Shown here piece by piece: positions 44,201 to 52,288 of a DNA stretch of 64,000 bases. The translations under genes were made by a program, and so were the position numbers. The notes beneath the pieces were generated by a model. The model had not been told where the DNA came from, did not search any database, and saw nothing but the letters and a program-made list of their open reading frames with translations. Position 1 is the stretch's first letter, and each line of letters begins with the position of its first letter. Source of the DNA: Bacteroidota bacterium (lineage in GTDB: Bacteria; Bacteroidota; Bacteroidia; UBA4408); assembly GCA_963169745.1 (NCBI GenBank), contig CAUJCU010000011.1:27257-91256 (forward strand). Direction: 5' to 3'.

Positions 44201-46493
44201 CTATAAACTAGATGGTAATTATGATGATTTTAGTGGAAACAATTATAATGCTTCTCCGAATGGTAATATAGTTTTTGTAAATGACCGCCACGGCCAAGCG
44301 CAGTCTGCCATTAACACTACTAATCCGGCTAATAACAGCACGTATCTAAATATGGGAAATCCGCTTAAAATACAGCAACTTAATAACCAAATGACAGTAT
44401 CTGTATGGATAAGACAAACTCAAACCTGGTTTGATGATAACGGAACCATGCCTATTATTAATAAATGGGATAATGGCTCTTCTACCGGATGGTGGCTAGG
44501 TTTGGAAATGAACAATCCAAACAATATGACCAATAAAATTAAATGGCGCGTAAGCGGTGCTACTTACACGATATCAACCGCTAACGTTGCAACGCAGGCA
44601 TGGCAACATATTGTAGGTACCTATAATGGCTCTCAACTAAAGGTTTATTTGAATGGAAATGTGGTTGGAACGGCAAATTATACTGGTAGTATTCAAAACA
44701 CAGGACTTAATGCGTTTATTGGACGCTATGCTAGTGGAACCCCTTCTGATGGAATTAATTTTAGAGGCGATTTAGACGAAATTAAAATATATAACCGCGC
44801 CTTAAATAGCAGCGAAATAAGTACTTTGTACAACAATGAAAGTGTAGCCTTTGCCAATACGCCTTTTTGCAGTGGGAACGATGATTTAACCTTAACTACT
44901 TTTAATTTTCCCGGAGCTACTTACCAGTGGACAGGCCCGCATGGATATACTTCTATTTTGCAGAGCCCAACTGTTATTTCTGCTGCTGACTCTGCAACTT
45001 ATGCAGGTGTTTATACTCTTGTTGTTACAAGCAGTGATGGTTGTGTTTCGCCTCCACAAACTGTAAATGCTGTTATTTATGAAATTCCGGGAGCCCCCCA
45101 AGTAATTAACGATACGATATGTGGAAGTGGTAATGCTACATTAACAGCCAGTGGTGCGGTGGGGAGCGACTCTTATGTGTGGTACACCGTAGCTACCGGA
45201 GGAACACCTATTGCTGGCCAAAATGGAGCCACTCTAATCATTAATAATATTACTACTAGTCAAACACGCTATGTTGCTCTTATAAGAAATGGGTGTGAAG
45301 GGGCTAGAGTGCCGGTACAAGCTATTTACAATGCCGGCCCAATAACTAGTCTTACTGTTATTGGAAGTAGTGTTTGCAGTGGAATATCGTCCACTAACAT
45401 TACCATTAGCAACAGCGAATTAGGAGTTTCTTATCAAGCATTTTATAATAGCAATCCGGTAAGCTCATTGTTTTCTGGAAATGGAGGAAACTTAACAGTG
45501 GCGATAAATACCACAAGCTTAAACTATGGAAATAATACAATTACTATTCAGGCTATACAACCAGGCTGTGGTGCAGTGAATTTAACCAATACTGCTACAG
45601 TAACTTTGAACCAAATTCCAAATGTAAATGCAGGGCTCGACTTGGCTGTTTGTGTAGGGGCTTCTGTTACTTTAACTGCTACCGGAGCCAATAATTACAC
45701 TTGGAATAATGGGATAACTAATGGGGTTTCCTTTATACCCAATACAACATTAACTTATACTGTAACCGGAACCAGTTTAAATGGATGTAGCAATACTGAT
45801 AGCGTGACCGTTACGGTTGATAACCCTCCTTTAGTTAATGCAGGTGCTGATGTGACCGTATGTTTAAATGACGGTGTTACCTTACAAGCCAGTGGAGCAG
45901 ATACTTATAATTGGGATAATGGAATAAGTAACGGACAAATCTTTTATCCAACAAGTACGCAAACTTATACCGTAACAGGAAATCAGGGAGCCTGTAGTGC
46001 TACAGATGAGTTAACGGTTACTGTTAACCCTTTGCCTACTGTGATTGCCGGAACAGACACCACTATTTGTGAGGGAGCAAGTATTTTATTGACGGCTTCA
46101 GGAGCTATTACATATACATGGGACAATGGAGTTACAGATGGAATATCGTTTACGCCTGCTAATACCCAAACTTATACTGTAATTGGTACCGATGTAAATG
46201 GTTGTGAAAATACAGATGCAGTAATCGTAACTGTAACCACCTGTACATCTTTATTTGATGTAGAAAATGAATTAGCTCTTTATCCTAATCCGGTAAAAGA
46301 GCATTTAACCATTAAATATCCTGGTTTTTATGAATTTGAAATACGTGATATTTTAGGAAACGTGGTTCTTCAAAGTACAGGAGTCAATCAAAGCATTATT
46401 TCTACTCAAAGCTTTAGCGAGGGAGTGTACTTTATCACTTTCAAACAAATCGGACAGGCATCCAAAACAGTTAAATTAATTAAAGTTAAGTAA
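41283..46493 (+). CDS. Giant LamG/C-type lectin/Ig-like T9SS-secreted adhesin
   Basis: A 1736-aa surface protein. Signal peptide (1-28, ending LLAQ); LamG domain 1 (about 30-250); a C-type lectin domain (about 360-480) whose QPD (residues 447-449) and WND (466-468) motifs are those of calcium-dependent, galactose-type lectins; LamG 2 (about 576-780); and LamG 3 (about 969-1180). Ig-like segments follow, with three nearly identical 67-residue repeats (about 1446-1652, VNAGLDLAVC-like starts). A T9SS type A sorting domain ends it (about 1658-1736, LYPNPVKEHLTI). Calcium-dependent carbohydrate binding on the cell surface is the likely role. Expression is probably controlled by the hybrid AraC regulator just upstream; a strong terminator follows at 46510-46556. 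Confidence 0.88.
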   Translation: MKKTKSTLFKKIGLLIGFLSSPLFLLAQVNLNNGLVANYLFDNTLTDASGNNNHGALTGGAVNYIANRFATPQSAIAFGGPNNWGKVTVNNSSSLTFNNEASFAFWMKIISNIGTNGSGNTVAGGSQSAFAKYGDAGGGLYQLCSVNGTTLNQGFGNVGMSFLSQNLSPYNLDQWVHCVITMDANGHKIYMNGNLLTSNNTPADFSVMNTKPLVFGAFASNWYPYNGAIDDFRVYNRALNGNEISALANDAIINISLSYNGATQLCAGDSLLISYTTSGTFSSGNQFTLQMSDGSGSFDHPIPIAKNTLPNSTFNTIVPSGTPSGNLYRFRILSSAPAAFSDSSQFVQVKGVIGDIPNSADFRYVGNVNGRNYYIGINGKNMSNAKLSCQNNGGYLASVPNQGVNDLFQSNITGSRAYIGLNDVQTEGLYMWENDDPLTFKNWYTPQPDNNGNEDYTEMRKSDGKWNDLSGATVQEYFMELHPAGIDKSLCAESDISLNAATLNNAAYLWTGPDNFSSSQQNIIITSASLLHSGIYTLTYTLNGCSAQSQSRVNIKPLPINTNQNSDLLPSLSNGLILYYPMDGDANDASGNGNDGIISGGVSPAKNRFGEDNKALDFNGTNGYISAPSGVYFNEGNFTVNAWINKKSNKTWSRLFDFGNGPANSNVLLALTNGTSGKPTGEIYNGTSSPGQATSPSATILNNQWAMLTFTLQGTAGRIYINGNLVAQDVLTHPDSIIRTLNYIGRSNWAVDGYADATFDDFRLYNRVLNTKEIESLLQEQPQNLNFITIPGTTVCTGSAAQIGIINAQPGVSYQMYNANTMANIGNAITANGDTLWFSTGNLNAATLIGFNATSTYTGCSRAISPNLYISTHDLPTTPTVSGGQICNGGQITLTATGAVSGEHYNWYDVPSGGVPIPGQTGPDFIVNTNVTQNYYVSITGNDGCEGTRTLVTATVLNPLNPPVDIISGLIVHYKLDGNYDDFSGNNYNASPNGNIVFVNDRHGQAQSAINTTNPANNSTYLNMGNPLKIQQLNNQMTVSVWIRQTQTWFDDNGTMPIINKWDNGSSTGWWLGLEMNNPNNMTNKIKWRVSGATYTISTANVATQAWQHIVGTYNGSQLKVYLNGNVVGTANYTGSIQNTGLNAFIGRYASGTPSDGINFRGDLDEIKIYNRALNSSEISTLYNNESVAFANTPFCSGNDDLTLTTFNFPGATYQWTGPHGYTSILQSPTVISAADSATYAGVYTLVVTSSDGCVSPPQTVNAVIYEIPGAPQVINDTICGSGNATLTASGAVGSDSYVWYTVATGGTPIAGQNGATLIINNITTSQTRYVALIRNGCEGARVPVQAIYNAGPITSLTVIGSSVCSGISSTNITISNSELGVSYQAFYNSNPVSSLFSGNGGNLTVAINTTSLNYGNNTITIQAIQPGCGAVNLTNTATVTLNQIPNVNAGLDLAVCVGASVTLTATGANNYTWNNGITNGVSFIPNTTLTYTVTGTSLNGCSNTDSVTVTVDNPPLVNAGADVTVCLNDGVTLQASGADTYNWDNGISNGQIFYPTSTQTYTVTGNQGACSATDELTVTVNPLPTVIAGTDTTICEGASILLTASGAITYTWDNGVTDGISFTPANTQTYTVIGTDVNGCENTDAVIVTVTTCTSLFDVENELALYPNPVKEHLTIKYPGFYEFEIRDILGNVVLQSTGVNQSIISTQSFSEGVYFITFKQIGQASKTVKLIKVK

Positions 46494-46509
46494 TAAAGGG
46501 GGATGTTTT

Positions 46510-46556
46510 AATCACAGGGGTGATAGTTTTTTAAGCTATTACCCTTGTGATTTTTT
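46510..46556 (+). terminator. Terminator of the adhesin gene, inside the 3' end of the convergent gene
   Basis: Arms at 46510-46526 and 46536-46552 pair over 17 bp with two G-U wobbles, followed by a T run to 46556. Only the plus strand has the T tract, so it serves the adhesin. Its distal arm overlaps the last codons and stop of the methyltransferase gene at 46539. Confidence 0.78.
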
Positions 46557-47372
46557 GTTTTTTAAGGAGTCCTTACGCTCAAAAGTAAGCATAGTAAAAT
46601 CGCCAAAATTAGAGAGTATATTAAATCTAGTTAATAAATTATCTATTTGGTTAAGCCTGTTTAAGCGTGATTGCTTATGTTTAAAATAATCATTCATAAA
46701 GGCCGGAGGAGTAGCAACACCAATAGAATTTGCGCCAACAAGACTAAAGTGAGGGCGAAATATTTTTTCTAAATTTTTTACACTGTAGTACCACCTCTCC
46801 ACCATACCTTCATCAACATTTTCATGAACAGCTTTATTATCCCATCTTTTCAATGCATTTACCAGTTTTAGCTTTTTTAAGAAATAAAGTGTTTCCCACA
46901 AACAGTATTTCCCTTTTACAACCACAAGCATTTTTCCTCCTGGATACAGCAGTTCTGCAAAGTCTTTAGATAGGGTCTCTAATTCGGGCTCATTATAGTA
47001 ATTTAGCCCTCCGCAACCACTGTAAATAAAATCATATTGCTGACCTAAAAGTTTTTTTCGAAGATCGAAAAGACCACATTCTTCAAAAGCAACATTTTTA
47101 ACTCCCTTTAATATTTTTTTGCTTTCGGCCAAAGTTATCAATTCGCCCGATTGGTCAGTTGCAGTAATACTATAGCAATACGAAGCCATCCAAAAAGTAT
47201 CGTCCCCGCTTCCACAATTTAACTCCAGTACTTCTGCTCTTCTTTTTGTAAATAGGGGCTCCATAAAACTCCAAGTACTCTTGCGTTGCAATAACTCAAT
47301 TAAATTATCAGCAGCTTCATGTGCTCTAAGTTTTTGTTTTTCTAAATCTTTTAGCTCTTTAATAGGAAGCAT
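46539..47372 (-). CDS. Class I SAM-dependent methyltransferase
   Basis: A 277-aa soluble protein. SAM-binding motif I is VLELNCGSGDDTFWMA (about residues 69-84), followed by the acidic post-I position in YSITATDQSGELITLA. The QYDFIYSGCGGLNYY and GGKMLVVVKGKYCLWETLYF segments match motifs II/III of class I enzymes. The acceptor is unknown. It lies in the same strand run as a glycosyltransferase, so methylation of a surface glycan or lipid is possible, but the sequence does not show it. Its 3' end forms one arm of the neighbouring terminator. Confidence 0.8.
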   Translation of the reverse strand: MLPIKELKDLEKQKLRAHEAADNLIELLQRKSTWSFMEPLFTKRRAEVLELNCGSGDDTFWMASYCYSITATDQSGELITLAESKKILKGVKNVAFEECGLFDLRKKLLGQQYDFIYSGCGGLNYYNEPELETLSKDFAELLYPGGKMLVVVKGKYCLWETLYFLKKLKLVNALKRWDNKAVHENVDEGMVERWYYSVKNLEKIFRPHFSLVGANSIGVATPPAFMNDYFKHKQSRLNRLNQIDNLLTRFNILSNFGDFTMLTFERKDSLKNKKSQG

Positions 47373-47383
47373 TAGTAGTTATA

Positions 47384-47500
47384 TTAACGAGTTCGTTTTA
47401 TTATACAGTGCACAACTATTTTAATAAGTATATACGGATAATAATATTTTTTTGTTTGTAAGAAATCAAGTTCTCTTAAAATAGGATAATGATTTAACAC
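47384..47500 (-). CDS. Possible small ORF or gene remnant between glycosyltransferase and methyltransferase
   Basis: A 38-codon frame opening at GTG (47500), directly after an in-frame stop, and ending at TAA (47386-47384). The peptide is rich in Tyr, Ile and Lys (contains RELDFLQTKKYYYPYILIK) and resembles the tail of a membrane-associated glycan enzyme rather than random sequence. It may be the remnant of a lost gene or a tiny real one. I cannot assign a function. Confidence 0.22.
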   Translation of the reverse strand: MLNHYPILRELDFLQTKKYYYPYILIKIVVHCIIKRTR

Positions 47501-47510
47501 TTAAACTCCT

Positions 47511-48641
47511 CTAAAGCTTAATATATAAATCAATAATTCCATTAATCATAGCTTGCCAAGAGTATTTTTCTTTTTGAATTTTACAGTTTTTCACCATTTC
47601 TTCAGAACGGCAGTTCAAGTAATAGTCTATTATATAAGCTGCAATTTCATCTGGGTTTTTTTCAGAAACATAGCCACATTGCTGATGAGGCACCATTTCG
47701 GCTAAGCCTCCAACACGAGTTACCAGCATAGGTTTTTCGAAATGATAAGCAATTTGTGTAACTCCGCTTTGAGTAGCCGTATGATAAGGTTGTACAACCA
47801 AATCGGCTGCACAGAAATAATATTTTACCCAATCACTTTTTATATAGTGTGTATTTAAAATAAGTTGTGATTCTAAACTGCCCTCTTGAATTAATTGTAA
47901 ATAGGGTTCAGGGTTTTCATAAAACTCACCTGCTATAATTAACTTGATGTTCATTTTTTTTATTTGTTCGTGAGCCATGGCCCTTAACAATAAATCAAGT
48001 CCTTTATACTGCCGTATAAAACCAAAAAACAAAATATAGTTTTGACGAGGATCTAAATGCAGCTTCTCACAAGCCTCTTCTTTGCTTATTTTTAAACCGA
48101 AGGTATCATAAATAGGGTGTGGAATATAAGCCTTTTGAGGATTGGATGTAAAACTACTCAAATCGTTCAAAACCTGTTGTGACATAGCAACAAAAGCATG
48201 ACACGAATTTACGAAAAACTGCGTAAATAATTTGTCGCCCAATCGATGTTCGTGAGGAATTATATTATCTGTTAAAGCTATTATTTTTATGTTGCTCTTG
48301 TATTTTACTATACGCATTATGGTACCTAAGCAAGGAGCCATAAATGGAAGCCAATAGCGAACTATAACTAAATCTGGTTTTTGTTTTTTTATTTGTAATG
48401 CGGATAGAACCCAGTTTATCGGGTTAATGGAGTTAATTTTTGTTTTTATTTTTATATCTGAGGGGGCAATTCCTTTTTCGTACTGGGTAGTTCCCGGAAA
48501 AAGAAAAGATGGATATTGTAATGAAAAAGAAAATATTTCTACCTCGTGCCCTGCTTTACTAAACGCTCTACATAGTGATTCGTTAAGATTGGCAATACCG
48601 CCTCGTAGCGGAAAAGCTGGTCCAACAATAATTACTTTCAA
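47511..48641 (-). CDS. Family 4-type glycosyltransferase
   Basis: A 376-aa GT-B glycosyltransferase. The acceptor domain starts VIIVGPAFPLRGGIANLNESL; the donor domain shows YILFFGFIRQYKGLDLLLRA, LIIAGEFYEN, ADLVVQPYHTATQSGVTQIAYHFEKPMLVTRVGGLAEMV. This fits GT4 enzymes that use nucleotide or prenyl sugars in surface polysaccharide or LPS synthesis. The usual EX7E glutamate region is changed to QSGVTQIAYHFEKP, with only the second Glu clear, so the catalytic details are uncertain. It starts 19 bp after the exonuclease gene stop and may be co-transcribed with it; no polysaccharide cluster surrounds it. Confidence 0.85.
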   Translation of the reverse strand: MKVIIVGPAFPLRGGIANLNESLCRAFSKAGHEVEIFSFSLQYPSFLFPGTTQYEKGIAPSDIKIKTKINSINPINWVLSALQIKKQKPDLVIVRYWLPFMAPCLGTIMRIVKYKSNIKIIALTDNIIPHEHRLGDKLFTQFFVNSCHAFVAMSQQVLNDLSSFTSNPQKAYIPHPIYDTFGLKISKEEACEKLHLDPRQNYILFFGFIRQYKGLDLLLRAMAHEQIKKMNIKLIIAGEFYENPEPYLQLIQEGSLESQLILNTHYIKSDWVKYYFCAADLVVQPYHTATQSGVTQIAYHFEKPMLVTRVGGLAEMVPHQQCGYVSEKNPDEIAAYIIDYYLNCRSEEMVKNCKIQKEKYSWQAMINGIIDLYIKL

Positions 48642-48660
48642 AGCTTATGTTTTAGTAATA

Positions 48661-49467
48661 TTATTTATTAAAATCACGTAATTTTATGGCTGTGAGAACT
48701 TTTTTAGTGTATAATGGAAAATCTCCTTTTAGCATCCAAGCATAATATGAAGGCTCTGTTTTAAGCACTTCACTAACAGGTTTTCCCTGGTGTTTCCCAA
48801 AGTTAAAAATTTCTACTCCATTTTCGTCCAGTGTAATACGTCCAATTAAATCAACATGACGTGTAACATTTGAAAATTGATGCAATGCTTTAACATCGTT
48901 CTGAACAGGAGTAGATTTAACCCCATTCTTATCTTCAAATACCCTATCTTTATATCGTTCTAATTGAGCCAGTAATATTTCATAGGTGGCCTCAATATCA
49001 GCTTCGGCCGAGTGGGCATTTACAAGGTCTTTATTACAGTAAAACTTATAAGCTGCTTTTAAAGTTCGTTGCTCCATTTGGTGAAATATGTTTTGAACAT
49101 CCACCGTCTTACGCGAATCAATATCAAAGTCAACCCCTGCGCGTAAGAATTCTTCTACTAATATAGGGATATCAAACTTATTGGAATTATACCCAGCCAA
49201 ATCACTATTGCCAATAAAGTTTGCAATATTTTTTGCTTGCTTTTTAAAAGGAGGCAAATCGGCAACATCTTTATCATATATGCCATGAACCAGTGAACTT
49301 GCTAAAGGAATAGGAATTTCTGGATTGATACGTTGGGTGTACTTCTCTTTATTACCGTCAGGGAGTATTTTTAATACACTTATTTCAACAATTCTATCGG
49401 AAGCTACATTAATTCCAGTAGTTTCAAGGTCAAAGAAAGCCAAGGGCTTTGAAAGTTTAAGTTGCAT
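48661..49467 (-). CDS. DnaQ-like 3'-5' exonuclease with C-terminal DUF3820 domain
   Basis: A 268-aa protein. The N-terminal RNase T/DnaQ domain has Exo I (FFDLETTG, Asp13 and Glu15), Exo II (LAGYNSNKFDIPIL) and Exo III (HSAEADIEATYEIL), so the DEDDh acidic residues are present. The C-terminal about 65 residues (ITLDENGVEIFNFGKHQGKPVSEVL to LRDFNK) match DUF3820, a small domain often fused to such exonucleases. It probably trims DNA or RNA 3' ends in repair or RNA turnover, distinct from the replicative epsilon subunit. It sits 27 bp after the PD40 protein gene on the same strand. Confidence 0.87.
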   Translation of the reverse strand: MQLKLSKPLAFFDLETTGINVASDRIVEISVLKILPDGNKEKYTQRINPEIPIPLASSLVHGIYDKDVADLPPFKKQAKNIANFIGNSDLAGYNSNKFDIPILVEEFLRAGVDFDIDSRKTVDVQNIFHQMEQRTLKAAYKFYCNKDLVNAHSAEADIEATYEILLAQLERYKDRVFEDKNGVKSTPVQNDVKALHQFSNVTRHVDLIGRITLDENGVEIFNFGKHQGKPVSEVLKTEPSYYAWMLKGDFPLYTKKVLTAIKLRDFNK

Positions 49468-49494
49468 TAAAGAAAGAAATTTACATTTAAAATT

Positions 49495-51207
49495 TTATTT
49501 TTTAGGACTCGTTGCAGGGCTTGTTGCTTTATTTGGAGTCCCGGCTTTAGCGGGCTTAGGAGTAGTTCCCGTTTTAGGTTTATCATGTGCTTCGGATGCT
49601 CCCTGTTTCCCTTTAGGCTTTGGAGCCGGGGCACTTATCAAAGGTTCTAAATTTATGGTTAATGGAATTATTTCGGTATAGTTATTTCTGTTGTCCACAT
49701 TTATTTCTTTGGTGTATTTTTTGTATCCATTACACGTTACAACTAATTCATATTTTCCGGCATCCAAAGCAATAGCTACTTTTCCATTTCTATAAGTAAT
49801 ATACTCTCCTTGTTTGTTTCCTGTGGGTATGTAGTTTACGATTACTTCAGCATTTAAGCCCGACTTACTGGTGTCGGCTATGCCAATAATATTTGCGGTA
49901 ATTACAGATAATTTTGCAGGAACATCTTCAAGGGTAATACGATATAAATCGTAATCGCCATGACCTTCTTCTCTTACAGCTGAAATGTAGGCAGAACGAC
50001 CGTTTTCCATATAACAGATAGTCATATTATCATCTGGGGTATTTATAGGATAACCAAGATTTACAGGTTCTTTAAATTTTTGTGCTGCACTATCCCACTC
50101 TGCTCTAAACAAATCAAATCCTCCCATGCTGGTAAACCCTTGTGAAGTAAAAATCATATACTTTCCATCAGGACTTAACTCTGGGAAATCTTCTCCGTAA
50201 GGAGTATTTAATTCTTCAATATTAGTGGGTTTCCCCCAGGTGCCATCGGGTAGTTTTTTTGATAACCATAGGTCGGAACTGCCTTTCCCATCTGTTCTGA
50301 AACTGGCATATACCAAAGTATTTCCATCGGAACTAATTGAGGCTGCTGATTCTACTTTATTGGTGTTAATTACTTTACCCAAATCAATAGCAGGGCCAAA
50401 ACCACTCCTTTCATATTCTGACAAGTAAATGTCACCATAGGTATCTTCGTGATCAATATAAACGAGCATTTTCTTCCCATCAGCACTCAGCCCTACAACT
50501 TCTTCATCATAGTCGGTATTCAATTTGGCATTTATTCCTTTTGCTTTAGTCCAAGCAGAGTTTTTCCATTCTGAAATAAACATTTCAGAAGTATAAAATC
50601 CATCCGGATCAATAACTCCTCCTGTATTTCCCGGCCTACGGGTGGTAAACACAATAAATGATTCGTTTGAAGGTAAAAAGGGATAATAATCAGCAAATTC
50701 TGAGTTCACTTTTTTTCCTAAGTTTTCAAAACTAATGCGGAGTGGTTTATTAATTAGTAATTTGGCGTTGTTGCATTGAGTAATTTGCAAATTTGCCATT
50801 TCTATCTCCACTTTCTTTTTAGGGTTTAGCTCTATATACTTACTATAAGCTTTAATTGCTTCATCTAATTTTAGGGCATGATGATAGGCTAATCCAAGAT
50901 CATAGTAATATTCATTACTGGCTTTATTAGAGTCAAAATATTTTTCCAAATAGGTATAGGCATTTGTTTTTATAGAGTTGGTACGCAGCAGGCATAATGC
51001 AACTTGCAAATTATACTCCGGGTTTTTCTCATCTTTTTTTAGTAATTCCTGATAACTCCTCAAAGCTCCCTTATAGTTCTTTGAGTTAAATTCTTTTAAT
51101 GCACTTTCTGTAGTAATTTCTTTTTGCTGAGCTAAAATTTGCCCAGAGCTAAGTAAACACAACAATAAAAGCACGGTCTTTATTAGCTTGTTGTATATAA
51201 CACTCAT
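49495..51207 (-). CDS. Exported TPR-PD40 protein with Lys/Pro-rich tail (PorE-like without OmpA domain)
   Basis: A 570-aa protein. The signal peptide ends near LAQQ (residue 27); TPR repeats span about 30-145; a WD40-like PD40 propeller spans about 165-420 (SADGKKMLVYID, SSDGNTLVYASF, SPDGKYMIFTSQG); and a carboxypeptidase-regulatory-like domain spans about 430-520. The last about 45 residues are low-complexity and basic (many Lys, Pro, Thr, Ala). This order is that of T9SS PorE and related proteins, except that the C-terminal OmpA peptidoglycan-binding domain is missing. A TATATTTG box at 51240-51233 may be its -7 element. The role is inferred to be envelope scaffolding. Confidence 0.75.
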   Translation of the reverse strand: MSVIYNKLIKTVLLLLCLLSSGQILAQQKEITTESALKEFNSKNYKGALRSYQELLKKDEKNPEYNLQVALCLLRTNSIKTNAYTYLEKYFDSNKASNEYYYDLGLAYHHALKLDEAIKAYSKYIELNPKKKVEIEMANLQITQCNNAKLLINKPLRISFENLGKKVNSEFADYYPFLPSNESFIVFTTRRPGNTGGVIDPDGFYTSEMFISEWKNSAWTKAKGINAKLNTDYDEEVVGLSADGKKMLVYIDHEDTYGDIYLSEYERSGFGPAIDLGKVINTNKVESAASISSDGNTLVYASFRTDGKGSSDLWLSKKLPDGTWGKPTNIEELNTPYGEDFPELSPDGKYMIFTSQGFTSMGGFDLFRAEWDSAAQKFKEPVNLGYPINTPDDNMTICYMENGRSAYISAVREEGHGDYDLYRITLEDVPAKLSVITANIIGIADTSKSGLNAEVIVNYIPTGNKQGEYITYRNGKVAIALDAGKYELVVTCNGYKKYTKEINVDNRNNYTEIIPLTINLEPLISAPAPKPKGKQGASEAHDKPKTGTTPKPAKAGTPNKATSPATSPKK

Positions 51208-51232
51208 TGTATTATTTTTATTCGTATTCCGA

Positions 51233-51240
51233 CAAATATA
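51233..51240 (-). promoter_or_regulatory. Possible -7 element of the TPR-PD40 gene
   Basis: TATATTTG on the minus strand fits TAnnTTTG, about 26 nt before the ATG at 51207. No TTG is seen at the right distance. Confidence 0.35.
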
Positions 51241-51328
51241 AGATTTCCATTTTAATATTTTTAGTATGCTTTTACGCGAATGAATATATTTATAAACTTT
51301 GCAGCTTGTCTTTTAAAAAATGAATTGG

Positions 51329-52288
51329 TTATTTGTGTAAAGTAAGCTGATGTAGTTTTGCAGGAGCTGTTTTTGATGCTTCGGCAGACAGGTATAAAGT
51401 GCTGTCATTTATAAAACAAACACCTTCCATTTGCCCAACTTCTTTATAGTTTCCAAGAGTAATTTTTTCTATTTGACCCGAAAAAAAATCGGTTCCTTTA
51501 AAATGGCTCAAAATATATAGGAAACAATCTGATTTTTTGTTGTATCCAAGTAAAGCTAATTTGTTTCCTGAAGCGTTCATATCAGCCCCTGTAACACGCC
51601 CTTGTGTGTCAAAATACCCTATGTGTTTTGCTGCAAAAGACCCTTCCTTTGCCGGAATACTATACACATCTGTTCCTTGATTTAAGCGGTTTTTTGAGAA
51701 AAGATATAATTGATCTTTGAAACAAGCCAATGCCTCACAATCATAATTATGTTCTTTCCCTTTTTCAAAATCTTTTTGCTCCGGAAAGTGATAGGCAATA
51801 TGGGCAATGCTGTTCGTTTCTTGTTTATCCTGAGTTAGATCTTTGGCTGGAATTTTATAGACAGCTAAGTTTTTTCGAGTGCCTTTGTTATTTCCTGTAT
51901 CGCCAATATAAAGAAAGCCATCGCGATAAACAACATCTTCCCAATCATTATTTTGAACATTATTTACCCGTATAGTATTTATCAGTTCTCCTTTTGGAGT
52001 TTGTATTAAGTACAAATTACTTGCTCCACCTTTGTCATTGTGGCTAACAATTAAATTATTTACCAATGCTAATCCTGAAGTTTCATTAAGCTCAGTACTC
52101 CAATCAGTCACAAGCTTAAGGGTAAAATTTTTAGGTGTGTTTTGCACCATAGGACTGCTTGATGAAGCCCTATTATGGGGTTCATTTCCGGCTGGGTTTG
52201 TACAGGAAAGAAATGAGAGTACGGCAATGCCAACAACAATAAGTTGTGACAAGCACCATAGTGATTTTTGAATATTTTTATACCTCAT
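51329..52288 (-). CDS. Beta-propeller lipoprotein
   Basis: A 319-aa lipoprotein (start chosen at the second ATG, 52288; 52300 is also possible). The lipobox is VLSFLSC. The body is a propeller of about 280 residues: ELNETSGLALVNNLIVSHNDKGG, NNDWEDVVYRDGFLYIGDTGNN, CEALACFKDQLYLFSKN and GQMEGVCFINDSTLYLSAE. It resembles the SdiA-regulated/phytase-like propeller group, in which Asp/Glu-rich loops line the central channel, but no catalytic assignment is possible. It overlaps the DUF4956 gene by 11 bp, making it the last gene of the HlyD-VTC-DUF4956 operon and a possible extracytoplasmic partner. Confidence 0.65.
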   Translation of the reverse strand: MRYKNIQKSLWCLSQLIVVGIAVLSFLSCTNPAGNEPHNRASSSSPMVQNTPKNFTLKLVTDWSTELNETSGLALVNNLIVSHNDKGGASNLYLIQTPKGELINTIRVNNVQNNDWEDVVYRDGFLYIGDTGNNKGTRKNLAVYKIPAKDLTQDKQETNSIAHIAYHFPEQKDFEKGKEHNYDCEALACFKDQLYLFSKNRLNQGTDVYSIPAKEGSFAAKHIGYFDTQGRVTGADMNASGNKLALLGYNKKSDCFLYILSHFKGTDFFSGQIEKITLGNYKEVGQMEGVCFINDSTLYLSAEASKTAPAKLHQLTLHK

